From: Solirubrobacterales bacterium
Lineage (GTDB): Bacteria; Actinomycetota; Thermoleophilia; Solirubrobacterales; 70-9
Direction of reading: 5' to 3'
Assembly: GCA_030835185.1 (NCBI GenBank)
Contig: JAUQWL010000249.1
Span: 1-21,815 of the forward strand
Length of the DNA: 21,815 bases
In this document: piece by piece, positions 1-7,033 of the stretch
How positions within the stretch are numbered: position 1 is the first letter of the stretch
Layout of the letters: each line of letters starts with the position of its first letter
Translations under genes and position numbers: made by a program
Notes under the pieces: model-generated
Seen by the model: only the letters and a program-made list of their open reading frames with translations
Databases searched by the model: none
What the model was told of the DNA's origin: nothing

Positions 1-1
1 C

Positions 2-883
2 GCGGAGCGTGAACTGGCCGAAGCGAGAAAGCTCTTCCAGACCGTATTCACGAGCGCGCCGAACGGCGTGGCACTGATCGCACTCGACGGCAGTTTTCTG
101 CGCGTCAACCCGGCGATGTGCGAGTTGACCGGCTATTCGGCGGAGGAGCTGACCACGATGAGGGTCACCGACATCGCCCACCCGGACGATTTCCAGGATC
201 AGGTCGACCTCGCCAATCGCGCCCTGAGTGGAGGGTTCGAGAACTACTCGATGGAAAAACGGTTCATCCGCAAGAACGGCGAGACGATCTGGCTCCTGGT
301 GGCCGCTTCTCTGGTGACGAGCACCACCGGCGAGTCGCCATACGTGATCGCCCAGGTAACCAACATCTCCGACCGCAAACAGATCGAGGTCGACCTGCGG
401 AGCGAGGCCGGCAGGGACCCGCTGACCGGACTCGCCAACCGGCGCCAGTTCGAAACGGCGCTCGAGGGTCTCGCCGAAAAGTGCCGGACGAACGACACCC
501 GGGCCTCTCTCCTGCTGCTCGACATCGACGGCTTCAAACAGGTCAACGACAGCTACGGCCACGAGGTCGGGGACAGGCTGCTCAAGTTCATCGCAGGAGA
601 GCTGACTGCCCGGGTCCGCTCAACCGACCTTGCAGGCCGGATCGGAGGCGACGAGTTCGTGCTGCTGCTTGACAGCGTCGGCCCCGCGCGGGCGACCGAG
701 ATCTCGAATGAGCTGATGGACCATTTCGACCATGTGAAGTTCGAACCCGGGAGCCTCGACCTGCGCTGTTCGACGAGCGTGGGCAGTGCCGGCATGACTG
801 CCGACACGGCCAGTGCACAGGCGGTCCTGCGGGAAGCCGACCTCGCCATGTACGAAGCCAAGCGGAGCCGCCGACCCGGCTGA
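2..883 (+). CDS. PAS-GGDEF diguanylate cyclase, 5' partial
   Basis: This is the C-terminal 293 residues of a signalling protein that probably makes cyclic di-GMP from two GTP. The frame is open back to base 2 and reads through the GTG at 68, so the true start lies outside the window. A PAS domain fills about residues 8-130, from LFQTVFTSAPNG at its start to a PAC-like end, TNISDRKQIE. The GGDEF domain follows, opening with DPLTGLANRR, with an intact GGDEF active site (bases 644-658). An RSTD I-site sits five residues before it, so product inhibition is expected. No EAL domain follows. The PAS domain would sense a ligand or redox state that cannot be named from sequence. It ends 31 bases before the alcohol dehydrogenase and has no obvious functional link to it. 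Family assignment is secure; the full architecture is unknown. Confidence 0.93.
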   Translation, partial: AERELAEARKLFQTVFTSAPNGVALIALDGSFLRVNPAMCELTGYSAEELTTMRVTDIAHPDDFQDQVDLANRALSGGFENYSMEKRFIRKNGETIWLLVAASLVTSTTGESPYVIAQVTNISDRKQIEVDLRSEAGRDPLTGLANRRQFETALEGLAEKCRTNDTRASLLLLDIDGFKQVNDSYGHEVGDRLLKFIAGELTARVRSTDLAGRIGGDEFVLLLDSVGPARATEISNELMDHFDHVKFEPGSLDLRCSTSVGSAGMTADTASAQAVLREADLAMYEAKRSRRPG

Positions 884-914
884 CCGGGCCTTCTTTCTGC
901 TCTAGGATCGACGC

Positions 915-2021
915 ATGAAGATGCGGGCGGCGGTTCTCGAGGAGTTCGGAAGGCCTCTCTCGGTTCAGGAGGTCGACCTGCAGGAGCCTGCCGCGGGAGA
1001 GGTCCTGGTCCGGCTGGAAGCTTGCGGAGTCTGCCATACGGATCTCTACACCGCCTCCGGCGCCGATCCGTCCGGTTACGTTCCGACCGTGCTCGGCCAC
1101 GAGGGTGCGGGGGTGGTCGAATCGGTCGGAGACGGCGTCTCTTCAGTGAGACCAGGCGACCACGTGGTCACGCTGTTCTCACCTCAATGCCGCGAGTGCA
1201 TCCACTGCCTCGACCCCCGCACCAACCTCTGTCTGAAGATCCGCGAGGAGCAGGGCAAAGGTCACCTGCCCGACGGCACCACCCGCCTTTCACGCGACGG
1301 CGAGCCGATACGGCACTTCATGGGCACATCCACCTTCGCCGAGTACACGGTGATGCCGGAGATCGCCCTGGCCGGGATCGACCCTGAAGCCCCCCTCGAC
1401 CGGGCCTGCCTCTTCGCCTGCGGGCTTTCGACCGGGCTCGGCGCGGCTATGTACACGGCCAGGGTCACCGAAGGCTCGACCTGCGTCGTATTCGGTGCCG
1501 GCATGGTCGGTCTGGGGGCAGTGGCCGGCTGCCGGCTTCAGAATGCCGGCCGGATCGTCTGTGTCGACCTGTCCGCGGAACGACTCGAGATGGCCCGGGA
1601 GCAGGGAGCGACCGACCTGATCGCCGGCGACGGGAATACGGTCGAACGCATCATCGAGATGACCGACGGCTTCGGTGCCGATTTCACCTTCGAAGCGACC
1701 GGGCTGGTCCAGGTGATGGAACAGGCCGTCGAAACCGCCCGGATGGGCTGGGGCCTCTGCACGATCGCCGGCGTGGCCGGAAAAGGCGAAACGCTGGAAA
1801 TCGTCCCGCGTCTTCTGATTACCGGCCGACGGATCGCCGGGTCTTCATTCGGCGGAGTCAAAGGCCGCGATCAGGTTCCCGGGTTGATCGACCGCTACAT
1901 GGCCGGCGAGATAAACGTCGATCCGTTCATCTCACACGACCTCACGCTTGACGAAGTCAACCGCGGCTTCGAGCTGATGAAGGCCCAGGACGGCATCCGC
2001 AGCGTGATCCACTTCAACTGA
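915..2021 (+). CDS. Class III-type zinc-dependent alcohol dehydrogenase
   Basis: This is a 368-residue cytoplasmic, NAD-dependent medium-chain dehydrogenase. Catalytic zinc ligands are Cys40, His62 and Cys169, and structural zinc ligands are Cys92, Cys95, Cys98 and Cys106. The nucleotide-binding fold has GAGMVGLG at 194-201 and Asp218, which fits preference for NAD. Stretches such as TNLCLKIREEQGKG, FMGTSTFAEYTV and SFGGVKGRDQVP resemble class III (S-hydroxymethylglutathione) dehydrogenases more than simple ethanol dehydrogenases. In an actinobacterium the thiol cofactor could be mycothiol, or the enzyme could act on other alcohols. The ATG at 915 follows AGGA about seven bases upstream. The metallo-hydrolase gene starts 36 bases downstream, so the two are probably co-transcribed. 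Family is certain; formaldehyde as substrate is inferred. Confidence 0.93.
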   Translation: MKMRAAVLEEFGRPLSVQEVDLQEPAAGEVLVRLEACGVCHTDLYTASGADPSGYVPTVLGHEGAGVVESVGDGVSSVRPGDHVVTLFSPQCRECIHCLDPRTNLCLKIREEQGKGHLPDGTTRLSRDGEPIRHFMGTSTFAEYTVMPEIALAGIDPEAPLDRACLFACGLSTGLGAAMYTARVTEGSTCVVFGAGMVGLGAVAGCRLQNAGRIVCVDLSAERLEMAREQGATDLIAGDGNTVERIIEMTDGFGADFTFEATGLVQVMEQAVETARMGWGLCTIAGVAGKGETLEIVPRLLITGRRIAGSSFGGVKGRDQVPGLIDRYMAGEINVDPFISHDLTLDEVNRGFELMKAQDGIRSVIHFN

Positions 2022-2057
2022 CTTACGATCCGACCGATTCCCGACGAAAGGCTTCCG

Positions 2058-2804
2058 ATGATCCTTCAGCGCGTAGAACAGTCCGACTGGCTTTCAAACT
2101 CCTACCTGGTGGTGGACGAGCCCGGGGGCAAAGGCGTCCTGGTCGACGGCAACGGGGTGATCGAGCCCCTGCTCGAACGGGCGGACCGCGAGGGCACGGA
2201 GCTCACGCACATCCTGCTGACCCACGACCACTGGGACCACGTGGTCGGACTCGGAGAGCTGGCAAAGGAGCGGAACGTCCCGATCCTCGCCCACGAGATC
2301 ACCGCCGGCAAGGTCGATTTCGAGGTCGACCGGCTGCTCGGCGACGGCGACGTGATCGAGACGGGGAACCTCCGGATCAAGGCTCTTTTCACCCCCGGCC
2401 ACGCCGGTGGTCACCTCGCCTTCCTGATCGACGACACCGACCTGATCACCGCCGACCTGATCTTCAAGGGCACGGTCGCCGGCACGATGGCGCCGGGCGC
2501 CACCGGCTTCGAGGACCTGAAGCACTCGATCATGGAAAAGGTGATGGCCCTCCCCCCGGAAACCCGGATCCACCCCGGGCACAAGGAGCCGAGCACGATC
2601 GGCGCCGAATGGGAGACGAACCCGTTCGTCCGGATCTGGCGTGGGCTCGACGAAGAAGGGACAGGTGCCTGTGAGGTCAAGGGGCGCGGCGAAGCCACCC
2701 TGATCCTCTGGGCCCCCGACTACGACGGCACCAACAAGGCGTGGGTCCGCTTCCCCGACGGCAGCGATTCGATCACGGGTGGCTCCCAGGTAACCCTCAA
2801 GTAG
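2058..2804 (+). CDS. Metallo-beta-lactamase-fold hydrolase, glyoxalase II-like
   Basis: This is a 248-residue cytoplasmic hydrolase with the complete dinuclear-metal site: THDHWDH (His56, His58, Asp60, His61), His115 in TPGHAGGH, Asp133 in TADLIF and His175 in HPGHKEP. This set is typical of glyoxalase II and related thioesterases. About 55 extra residues follow the core and end in a short beta-rich tail. The ATG at 2058 has GAAAGG seven bases upstream. It lies directly behind the class III-type alcohol dehydrogenase. In mycobacteria an MBL-fold gene also neighbours the mycothiol-dependent formaldehyde dehydrogenase, so this protein may hydrolyse the acyl- or formyl-thiol product. It could equally be a general thioesterase. 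The fold is certain and the substrate is not. Confidence 0.88.
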   Translation: MILQRVEQSDWLSNSYLVVDEPGGKGVLVDGNGVIEPLLERADREGTELTHILLTHDHWDHVVGLGELAKERNVPILAHEITAGKVDFEVDRLLGDGDVIETGNLRIKALFTPGHAGGHLAFLIDDTDLITADLIFKGTVAGTMAPGATGFEDLKHSIMEKVMALPPETRIHPGHKEPSTIGAEWETNPFVRIWRGLDEEGTGACEVKGRGEATLILWAPDYDGTNKAWVRFPDGSDSITGGSQVTLK

Positions 2805-2816
2805 CTCGAGACGGCA

Positions 2817-2839
2817 GGCTCGGGCGGGTTGCCCGGGCC
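2817..2839. terminator. Hairpin after the MBL hydrolase gene
   Basis: A nine-pair stem with one G-U pair (2817-2825 with 2831-2839) closes a GGGTT loop 13 bases after the MBL stop codon. There is no U-tract. It lies between convergent genes and could end transcripts from either side. Confidence 0.45.
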
Positions 2840-2903
2840 GCTATCGAGCGGTCCCGCCGTCCGCCGGCATCCCTGTGGGCGCGTCGGCGACAGGGTGCCC
2901 GCA

Positions 2904-2921
2904 GCCCGATGCCTGTCGGGC
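2904..2921. terminator. Hairpin at the 3' end of the heme operon
   Basis: A perfect six-base stem (GCCCGA at 2904-2909 with TCGGGC at 2916-2921) and a six-base loop lie right against the stop codon of the minus-strand PKD gene. The position suits a terminator of the htaA-PKD transcript. There is no U-tract, as is common in GC-rich genomes. Confidence 0.4.
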
Positions 2922-2922
2922 G

Positions 2923-4182
2923 TCAGTAGAGGCGGGAGAAAACGCGGAGCTCGGCGAAGCCGCCGAGGCCGAGCAGCAGACCCACCCCGGCCATTGCCCA
3001 GGCTTCACCCGGAATACCGAGACCACCCTGCTCGCTTCCGGGTGCGACCGGGTCGGCGCTTTCGACCACCTGGGGGTCGCCGGGCACGACCTCGGTGGTC
3101 CCGGCCACCGGATCGACGAGCCGGCCCCGGACCTCGGTCAGGCCATCGTCGACCGGTCGGCGTTCTTTCGGTTCCGGATCGGGTTTCGGCGCCGGCACAG
3201 ACGGTGCAGGCTCTGCCGGCGCCGTGAAACCGCCCGGGAGACCGCTGCCGGTCCCTGGGCCGTAGCCACCGGTGCCGTACCCGTATCCCGCGCCGCCGGT
3301 ATCGGCTGTTTCGCCGGTACCCCCGTTGCCGGGCGGGTTCGTTTCGTCCGGCTTCCTGTCGTCGTCCGCCTCCCTCCTGGCCTCACCGACCTCGATCAGG
3401 ATTCCGGACTGACCGTTACCCGAGGCACCGGTCACATCCAGGATCACCGAGTAGCCCCCCTTCCGGCCGAAGGTGTGGCCCGCTTTTCCGGCTTTTGTGG
3501 TGAGGCTCTTTCCGTCGCCGAAACTCCAGGCGTAAGTGAGCGTCTCCCCCTTCTCCTGACCGGTCACCTTCGCGGCGAAGCTGACTTTCTGGCCGACTTT
3601 GACCTTCGTCTTCGAGGCCGAAAGACTGATCGTATAGCTGGCGCTCGAGCCCACTGAAACTCCTGCCGGGGCGAAGGTGAACCGGTAGCGGACGCCGGTC
3701 GAACCGACGCTGCTCCCGGGCATCACCAGGACGGTCGCTCCGTTGTCCTCGTAGAACACAGGCGGTCCGTCGGGGAAGGCGGCGGGATCCCGCAGGTCAT
3801 CGCCGGAGATCGTAATCCGGCCCCCGCCGGGGCGGTCGAGTGTGATCGAGGGGATGGTGGCCACGTCGATCTCCTGCGACTCCGCGTCGGCGGCGTTCAT
3901 CACCTGAAGCAGCGAATGCCCGCTGATCGTCACCGGCCCTGACCGGAGCTCGTAGGTGCGGTTGTTTATGTCGTTGTCGCCGAGCTCGCTCAGCCTGACC
4001 GTGACCGAGGCGTTCGTCGTGCCGGCCGCCCTGACCGTCACCTGTCCGTCCTTGGCCAGAGCCGGCGTGGCAAGAATCCCGATCGCCGAAATGGTGAAAA
4101 GCAGGACGATCGATGAAGCCGCCGACCTCCGGACGCGCAACCTGTCCACTTTGCGTCCGCACTTCTCGGCGGCGACGCTCAT
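2923..4182 (-). CDS. Secreted PKD-domain protein with C-terminal membrane anchor
   Basis: I do not recognise this 419-residue protein as a named family. It has a basic N-terminus, a hydrophobic core at about 24-40 and a likely signal-peptidase site after ALA at 41-43. Residues 45-175 form an unassigned domain whose layout (an SGHSLLQVM helix, then strands) faintly recalls the molybdopterin-binding fold of sulfite-oxidase relatives, but no cofactor motif is visible. Residues 180-266 form a PKD/Ig-like domain with the hallmark WSFGDG at 219-224. A Gly/Tyr/Pro-rich linker runs about 270-390, and a membrane helix (about 393-411) ends in a short basic tail. Its ATG overlaps the stop of the upstream HtaA gene (ATGA), so translation is coupled. 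I infer an outward-facing, membrane-tethered partner of the HtaA proteins. A role in heme binding is not shown by any motif. Confidence 0.8.
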   Translation of the reverse strand: MSVAAEKCGRKVDRLRVRRSAASSIVLLFTISAIGILATPALAKDGQVTVRAAGTTNASVTVRLSELGDNDINNRTYELRSGPVTISGHSLLQVMNAADAESQEIDVATIPSITLDRPGGGRITISGDDLRDPAAFPDGPPVFYEDNGATVLVMPGSSVGSTGVRYRFTFAPAGVSVGSSASYTISLSASKTKVKVGQKVSFAAKVTGQEKGETLTYAWSFGDGKSLTTKAGKAGHTFGRKGGYSVILDVTGASGNGQSGILIEVGEARREADDDRKPDETNPPGNGGTGETADTGGAGYGYGTGGYGPGTGSGLPGGFTAPAEPAPSVPAPKPDPEPKERRPVDDGLTEVRGRLVDPVAGTTEVVPGDPQVVESADPVAPGSEQGGLGIPGEAWAMAGVGLLLGLGGFAELRVFSRLY

Positions 4183-5456
4183 CCGGCGGTGAAGCTCACG
4201 GTCAGTGATCCGAAGCGGGAGAGTTCGGCACCCGGCGCGTCGGCGCTCCCGGGGAAGGGAGGGTAGAAGTCGGCGAAGATGCCTGTCGCCGCCTGCGGGA
4301 TGTAGCCGGGGATGTCGGTGTAAGTGGTCGTATTTCCTTCGGTGGTCCGGCTGGTGGCACGGCTCGGGATCAGCTGGACCATGACAGCCCGCGAATCCGG
4401 GAAGGCCGTCCCGTCTGTCCCGTCAACCCGGAAGATCAGTCTCGAGTCAGAGTCTCCATTCAGTTCGATCTCGGGGTCCGCAACCGTGAAGTTGATCGTA
4501 TTGCTGCAGTAACGGAAGCCGACCTTACCCGTTCCGTGGATCGCTGCCTGATCCTGGTCCGGAGATATCCAGCCATCGGAAAACGGGAAGTTGAACGAGT
4601 AGGCGAGCGGTGTGGCTCCGCCGATCGCTTCGGGCGGATCAGCGGTCGCCCCACCGGCCACCGACGTTCCGGAGCCGACGGCCACGTATCTGATGAACGA
4701 CTCACGCACACGCCACTTCACGCTTGCCGAGGTGATGTCGGAAGAATCGTTCGGTCTCCCGAGGAAGGGTGGTTCGACCGGGACTTCAGCCTCGGGTTCC
4801 TTGATTTCGTTGTTCCGTGCGGCGTAGACCGAGATCCGCCCCCACTGCCTGCCTGTCGAAAGCCGCTCGGCTCCGCGCAGTCCGAGCCTTCTGCGAATCA
4901 GCTTCGACGCCGAAGCAGAAAGCCTCGCCGAACCGCCACGAAGGCTCAGCACGCCTGATCCGAGGTTGACCCTGGCCCTTGCGCCCCCGATCCTGAACAG
5001 GCGAACCCTTCTCCCTGCCACCATGGCGCTGACGACCGGTCGGCTGTTTTTCCTGACGACCAGTTTCATGCTGGAGATCCGGATCCGCGACCCCCTTCGC
5101 GAGTTGAGCCGGAGGCCACCGCTGAGAGAGACCTTCGAGACCTTCTTCCCGAGGGAGGCGTTGCCGAGGGGATAAGTAGGTCGACCGGTGAAGGAGTTGG
5201 CCGGCGAGAGCAGTTTCTGCCTCACACCGCGCTTCCCCAGCAGCTTCTTCACCCCGGTTGCGGTCACCAGCACGCCTTCGCCATCGAAGCGCGGGGCCGG
5301 AGGGGGCTTCGGGCACGGCTCCAGGGAAGATGCCGACGCGACAGAAACCCCGCCGCCGGACGCAGACAGGGCAACCGCCGCCAGGACTGCGAGTGCCAGC
5401 CCGCCGGCCAAAAGCCGTCGGGCCGGCACAACAGCACCGGGTCTGGCACCCACCAC
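4179..5456 (-). CDS. Secreted HtaA-domain protein 3 (divergent)
   Basis: This 425-residue secreted protein has a signal peptide (basic start, hydrophobic 15-32, cleavage near 40-44). A basic N-terminal module at about 58-212 is followed by an HtaA-type domain at 244-425. The domain opens with KWRVRESFIRYV, holding Trp248 and Tyr257, the tyrosine position used for heme ligation in corynebacterial HtaA. Unlike its two paralogues it lacks a histidine in the loop after Cys317 (Ile321 at the matching place), and it lacks the C-terminal cysteine pair. Its only cysteines are Cys48 and Cys317. It starts with GTG ten bases after the stop of the previous HtaA gene; the next codon is also GTG, so the exact start is uncertain by one codon. 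It overlaps the PKD gene by four bases. It may bind heme differently or play a structural part. Confidence 0.8.
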   Translation of the reverse strand: MVGARPGAVVPARRLLAGGLALAVLAAVALSASGGGVSVASASSLEPCPKPPPAPRFDGEGVLVTATGVKKLLGKRGVRQKLLSPANSFTGRPTYPLGNASLGKKVSKVSLSGGLRLNSRRGSRIRISSMKLVVRKNSRPVVSAMVAGRRVRLFRIGGARARVNLGSGVLSLRGGSARLSASASKLIRRRLGLRGAERLSTGRQWGRISVYAARNNEIKEPEAEVPVEPPFLGRPNDSSDITSASVKWRVRESFIRYVAVGSGTSVAGGATADPPEAIGGATPLAYSFNFPFSDGWISPDQDQAAIHGTGKVGFRYCSNTINFTVADPEIELNGDSDSRLIFRVDGTDGTAFPDSRAVMVQLIPSRATSRTTEGNTTTYTDIPGYIPQAATGIFADFYPPFPGSADAPGAELSRFGSLTVSFTAG

Positions 5457-5466
5457 GCGTGGCCCC

Positions 5467-6744
5467 CTATCCGGTGCTGGCGGTGACAGTCAAGTCATCC
5501 AACGCGGTGCCGGCAGGGTAGAGACAGAACGGGGGAGCACCGGGCACGTTTACTTCGCAGAGCCGCAGGGCATCGGAGCCATTCTGGCTCAGAGTCGCCG
5601 ATATTCCGGCCCACTTGACGGAGCCCGGCCCGGGGACCGTGACCGTCGACGAAGAAAGGTCGAGGTCGGCGAGATCCACTCTCTGGGTCGGCATCCAGTC
5701 GCCGCTGGTGTTGGTATCGACATCGGCGACGAGCCTGGACGACGTACCGTCGATCACGACGGCCGGGTTCGAGACTGCGATCCGGAAACCGTGAGGTTCG
5801 TTGCAGTAGACGACCGTTCCGGTCCCGTTGAGAATGGCCTGATCGTCACCGGTCCCGGCTCCGTTCTCAGCGAGTTCGCCCTTGGAAAACTGGAACGTGA
5901 AGTCGGTCGGCGGCACTTGCGGGGGAGCCATAGGCACCCGGTTGACAGTCGCTCCGTCGACGCCATGGATGGCACCGATCCCGTTGACGTATCCGTTCAA
6001 GCTCTTCTTGATACCCCATGAGATCGGCTCTCCGACAGTGGCGGAGGCTCCGCTCAGGACGGGAAGGGGGCCGGCCGGCGGCACCGTCCCGACGGTGAGC
6101 GTGTTGGCCGGCACGCCACAGATTTCGGAGTAGGGATCCTCGAAGGCCAGGTTTACGGAGGCCCCCAGGTTGCCCACTTCCCCTACCGGGATCTTTCCGG
6201 TGCGCAACTTCGTCCGGATCTGCTTCGCGGACTGCCTGGTCAACCTGAGCGTCGCGCGGTCGATCTTGAACGTTCGTGCGACCGGGTCCGTGACCGGTTC
6301 GCCGTCAGCAACGAAAAGGCTGATCCATTTCCCCCGCACGTTCGCGTTGACACGGCTGGAGGACCCGGCGTTCTTGACACGCAGTTGCCTGGCGACCAGA
6401 TTGCGCTTGCCCTTGGAGAACTTGATGCCGGAGCGAAGCACAAAAACCCCGGCGTCGCCCTTGACCGACTTCAGGGGGGCAGTGATCCGGACCCGCTTGC
6501 CCTTCAGCCGCTTCTGCTGGGAGGCCGAGACGGCCGAAATCTTGACTCCGGCCCGCTTGAGGGTCTTACCCGACTTTCCGTAGCCGAGAGTCATCGAGAA
6601 GGTGCCCTGGGCTTCTGCAGCAGAGGCAGACCCGGCGGGAATCGCGACGACCGCGACGACCGCGAGAGCAAGGAAGAGACAGGAAAGGTATCCGGGCAAG
6701 GCGCTCGGACGTAGGGAGTTCAGACTGTTGAAGCCGGACTGCAT
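5467..6744 (-). CDS. htaA: Secreted HtaA-domain heme-binding protein 2
   Basis: This is a 425-residue exported protein. The frame is open further upstream, but the ATG at 6744 is preferred: AGGAGAA lies nine bases before it, the signal peptide begins there (hydrophobic about 19-37, cleavage near ASA at 40-42), and an iron-box promoter lies just upstream. A basic beta-rich module at 46-200 precedes the HtaA domain at 238-424. The domain shows SWGIKKSLNGYVNG (Trp243, Tyr252) and Cys314-NEP-His318, with Cys209, Cys396 and Cys407 able to form disulfides. In Corynebacterium, HtaA domains bind heme through a tyrosine helped by a histidine, so capture of heme outside the membrane is expected. It is close to the 7034-8332 paralogue throughout. 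It has its own promoter and heads the htaA2-htaA3-PKD unit. Confidence 0.85.
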   Translation of the reverse strand: MQSGFNSLNSLRPSALPGYLSCLFLALAVVAVVAIPAGSASAAEAQGTFSMTLGYGKSGKTLKRAGVKISAVSASQQKRLKGKRVRITAPLKSVKGDAGVFVLRSGIKFSKGKRNLVARQLRVKNAGSSSRVNANVRGKWISLFVADGEPVTDPVARTFKIDRATLRLTRQSAKQIRTKLRTGKIPVGEVGNLGASVNLAFEDPYSEICGVPANTLTVGTVPPAGPLPVLSGASATVGEPISWGIKKSLNGYVNGIGAIHGVDGATVNRVPMAPPQVPPTDFTFQFSKGELAENGAGTGDDQAILNGTGTVVYCNEPHGFRIAVSNPAVVIDGTSSRLVADVDTNTSGDWMPTQRVDLADLDLSSSTVTVPGPGSVKWAGISATLSQNGSDALRLCEVNVPGAPPFCLYPAGTALDDLTVTASTG

Positions 6745-6753
6745 TTCGAGGGG

Positions 6754-6760
6754 TTCTCCT
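6754..6760 (-). promoter_or_regulatory. Ribosome-binding site that fixes the htaA2 start
   Basis: AGGAGAA on the minus strand lies nine bases before the ATG at 6744. It supports that start over the 100-codon longer open frame, whose extra residues have no signal peptide and would run across the promoter. Confidence 0.75.
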
Positions 6761-6773
6761 TTTGTTTCGGACT

Positions 6774-6803
6774 TATGTCTGGGGGAGTTATGTCTGGGGG
6801 AGT
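6774..6803. repeat. Perfect 15-bp tandem duplication in the htaA2 leader
   Basis: TATGTCTGGGGGAGT occurs twice without a gap (6774-6788 and 6789-6803), between the iron box and the ribosome-binding site of the minus-strand htaA2 gene. It falls in the predicted 5' untranslated leader, and its first base pair abuts the iron box. The paralogous leader at 8333-8374 lacks it. Confidence 0.9.
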
Positions 6804-6837
6804 CAGGTAAGCCTAAAGTCAATTCACGGTAGCAAAC
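6803..6837 (-). promoter_or_regulatory. Iron box and promoter of htaA2
   Basis: Bases 6803-6821 match the DtxR/IdeR consensus TTAGGTTAGSCTAACCTAA at 14 of 19 positions by hand count. On the minus strand the box overlaps a TANNNT-type -10 (TAGGCT, 6815-6810). GTTTGCT lies at 6837-6831 in the -35 area, 15 bases from the -10. The hmuT promoter has the same two elements at the same spacing. Binding of an iron-loaded repressor here should block the polymerase, so htaA2-htaA3-PKD is likely induced by iron starvation. Confidence 0.72.
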
Positions 6838-6979
6838 CCGGGACCGCGCAAATTCCCGTCGGCGTCCACCGTTCGGACTGCTTTTCGCCGGACCGCACAC
6901 GGGCCGGACCGGATTGGTCTTGCGCCCCGGATTCCGGACGCCGCTGACTGGTAAACACCCCGGGAAGTGCCTTAGTTGC

Positions 6980-7017
6980 GATCGGCCCCTCTCCGATCTG
7001 GTCACCGCCCGGTGACC
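6980..7017. terminator. Tandem hairpins downstream of htaA1
   Basis: Two perfect inverted repeats lie close behind the minus-strand htaA1 stop codon. GGTCACC (7000-7006) pairs with GGTGACC (7011-7017) around a four-base loop, and GATCGG (6980-6985) pairs with CCGATC (6993-6998) around seven bases. Together they probably end the hmuTUV-htaA1 transcript before the htaA2 promoter. No U-tract is present. Confidence 0.55.
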
Positions 7018-7033
7018 TCGTCCTGCGGGAGCT

